Shown here: positions 62,954 through 64,000 of the stretch, piece after piece
Position numbering within the stretch: the stretch's first letter is position 1
Layout: each line of letters begins with the position of its first letter
Assembly (NCBI GenBank): GCA_002483445.1
Contig: DLHY01000030.1
Location: forward strand, 138,371-202,370
Source: Blastocatellia bacterium UBA7656
GTDB taxonomy: Bacteria > Acidobacteriota > Blastocatellia > UBA7656
DNA length: 64,000 nt
Reading direction: 5' to 3'
Notes under the pieces: model-generated
Databases searched by the model: none
Seen by the model: the letters and a program-made list of their open reading frames with translations, nothing else
Told to the model about the DNA's origin: nothing
Program-made: the position numbers and the translations under genes

Positions 62954-63011
62954 TTTTAGTGGTGAGTTCCAGCAGTTTTTCTTTCGTCTCGCCCATGTTA
63001 GTCTACCGGGT

Positions 63012-63971
63012 GTGCTGAAGAATTTTCTTCAATCGAGACTCGAAGACTGGAAGCGATTGGAAGAATTGACCGCTCGCGCTTCGAAGTATCGCTTGACCAA
63101 TCTCACGAGCGAAGAGGTACAGGAATTTGGCCGCCTCTACCGACGCACGGCTGCCGATCTGGCCATCGCGCGGGAGGAAGTGCGCGACCGGAGGCTGGTC
63201 AATTACCTCAATCATCTCGTTGGGCGCGCGCACGGCGCGATCTATCGCAGCGAGTCTTCAGGCTTCGGCGTGTTTGTGACCTTCTTCCGCTACGAACTGC
63301 CTGCCGTATTCAGAAAAACTTTTGCCTACACCCTCACAGCGTTTCTGGCCTTCTTCTTTGCAGCCGCCTTTGCTTTCGTCGCCTCTTACTTCAGTGATGA
63401 ATTTGCCGACCGCATCAATGCGCCGCTGCGGGCCAAAATCCAGGCTCATCAAAACTGGACAGAATCCGTAAACGATGCCAATCCGGTTGTGACGACTCTG
63501 ATCCAGAGCAACAACATTCGGGTGACTTTTTTCGCTTTCGCCAGCGGGGCGCTGCTCGGCGTCGGCACGCTTCTGATTATGTTTCAGAACGGCCTGCTTT
63601 TAGGGATGGTCATGGGGCAGTGTTTGAAGTACAGCTTCGCGAAGGTTCCGATCTTCGTGTGCGCTCACGGGGTGATAGAACTGACGGCCATCTTCATAGC
63701 CGGAGGGGCGGGTTTTCTTATAGGCAAAGCTCTGCTCATTCCGGGCGACCTGCGCCGCATAGATGCGCTCGTGGCGAACGGCGGGCTTGCCATAAAACTC
63801 ATACTCGGCTGCATACCGATGCTCATCATTGCGGGCATCATCGAAGGATTTCTTTCGCCCGCGCACGTTTCCGCGTGGTATAAATATTCCGTCGCAATCG
63901 CAAGCGCGATAGCGATGACGGCTTATTTCCTCAAACCAGACATGCGGAAAAATGAAGAAGCGAAAGTATGA
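63012..63971 (+). CDS. SpoIIM-family (DUF95) membrane protein
   Basis: 319 residues with a GTG start. The N-terminal half is soluble and helical (RLEDWKRLEELTARASKYRL ... LYRRTAADLAIAREEV). Five or six membrane helices follow, with VTFFAFASGALLGVGTLLIMFQNGLLLGMVMG ... VCAHGVIELTAIFIAGGAGFLIGKALLIPG, the signature of the stage II sporulation protein M family. In non-sporulating bacteria such proteins are general membrane proteins of unknown role, often next to RDD or MoxR genes. It does not imply sporulation here. Confidence 0.9.
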   Translation: MLKNFLQSRLEDWKRLEELTARASKYRLTNLTSEEVQEFGRLYRRTAADLAIAREEVRDRRLVNYLNHLVGRAHGAIYRSESSGFGVFVTFFRYELPAVFRKTFAYTLTAFLAFFFAAAFAFVASYFSDEFADRINAPLRAKIQAHQNWTESVNDANPVVTTLIQSNNIRVTFFAFASGALLGVGTLLIMFQNGLLLGMVMGQCLKYSFAKVPIFVCAHGVIELTAIFIAGGAGFLIGKALLIPGDLRRIDALVANGGLAIKLILGCIPMLIIAGIIEGFLSPAHVSAWYKYSVAIASAIAMTAYFLKPDMRKNEEAKV

Positions 63972-64000
63972 ATGGGAGAGTGGGAGAGTGGGTGAGTGGG
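63969..64000. repeat. Tandem 8-bp unit array at the window edge (H15)
   Basis: GAATGGGA, GAGTGGGA, GAGTGGGT, GAGTGGG in tandem. This is the left arm of a probable stem-loop like H6; the partner would be outside the window. Confidence 0.75.

Noticed and set aside
63012..63971. Evidence for sporulation
   Set aside because: SpoIIM-family proteins are widespread in non-sporulating bacteria and no other sporulation gene is here.

Overview
The window is a GC-rich bacterial chromosome segment. It most resembles an acidobacterium, probably class Blastocatellia. This is inferred from gene families: a Sig-70_X6-type ECF sigma factor next to a TPR-bearing Ser/Thr kinase, a single-gene FtsX/MacB-type permease of the acidobacterial ADOP kind, many secreted peptidases and surface proteins, and several c-type cytochromes of the reaction-centre cytochrome-subunit family. 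I saw no rRNA, tRNA, CRISPR array or intact transposase.

Layout. 1-3.2 kb: end of an ECF sigma factor and its partner kinase. 3.3-7.6 kb, minus strand: secreted proteins (a broken papain-like protease, an M43 metalloprotease and a tail-fibre-like surface protein). 8.0-8.4 kb: a SUKH protein. 8.4-13.8 kb, minus strand: a probable cell-wall sugar salvage operon (BadF-type amino-sugar kinase, sodium:solute symporter, and an AmiE-like serine hydrolase fused to a NamZ-type exo-muramidase). 14.3-16.9 kb: two cassette-like units, each ending in an attC-like palindrome: a frameshifted PIN toxin with its partner, and a C5 methyltransferase with a putative restriction nuclease. 17.0-22.1 kb: ADOP permease, a secreted TPR protein and small proteins. 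22.3-25.6 kb: an AT-richer island encoding a CHAT-HD-PLD-like protein and an epimerase. 25.8-33.5 kb: small paired genes, a gamma-glutamyltransferase-family protein, an M36 protease and a collapsed pseudogene. 33.5-44.4 kb: regulators and a signalling cluster (kinase fused to an FGE-sulfatase domain, FHA protein, PP2C phosphatase). 44.5-54.9 kb: GH63-like enzyme, purD, DUF4139 protein, porin, SDR, monohaem protein and SugE/Gdx. 55.0-64.0 kb: radical SAM protein, LytS/LytT-type two-component system, three multihaem cytochromes, O-methyltransferase, holB and a SpoIIM-family membrane protein.

The most unusual signal is the repeat content, in three unrelated families. (1) At least thirteen stem-loops have arms built of tandem 7-bp (sometimes 8-bp) units. 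The unit sequence differs from locus to locus but the architecture is constant. They are packed against stop and start codons, and one lies inside a gene. (2) A REP-like composite of two palindromes occurs at six loci. It often ends in the Shine-Dalgarno of the next gene, and its stem sequence has split a protease gene. (3) Two MITE-like elements share terminal inverted repeats: one is inserted in frame in the hydrolase/muramidase gene, the other is nested inside a heptamer stem-loop. The attC-like cassettes and the CHAT-HD-PLD protein are the best candidates for undescribed accessory systems.
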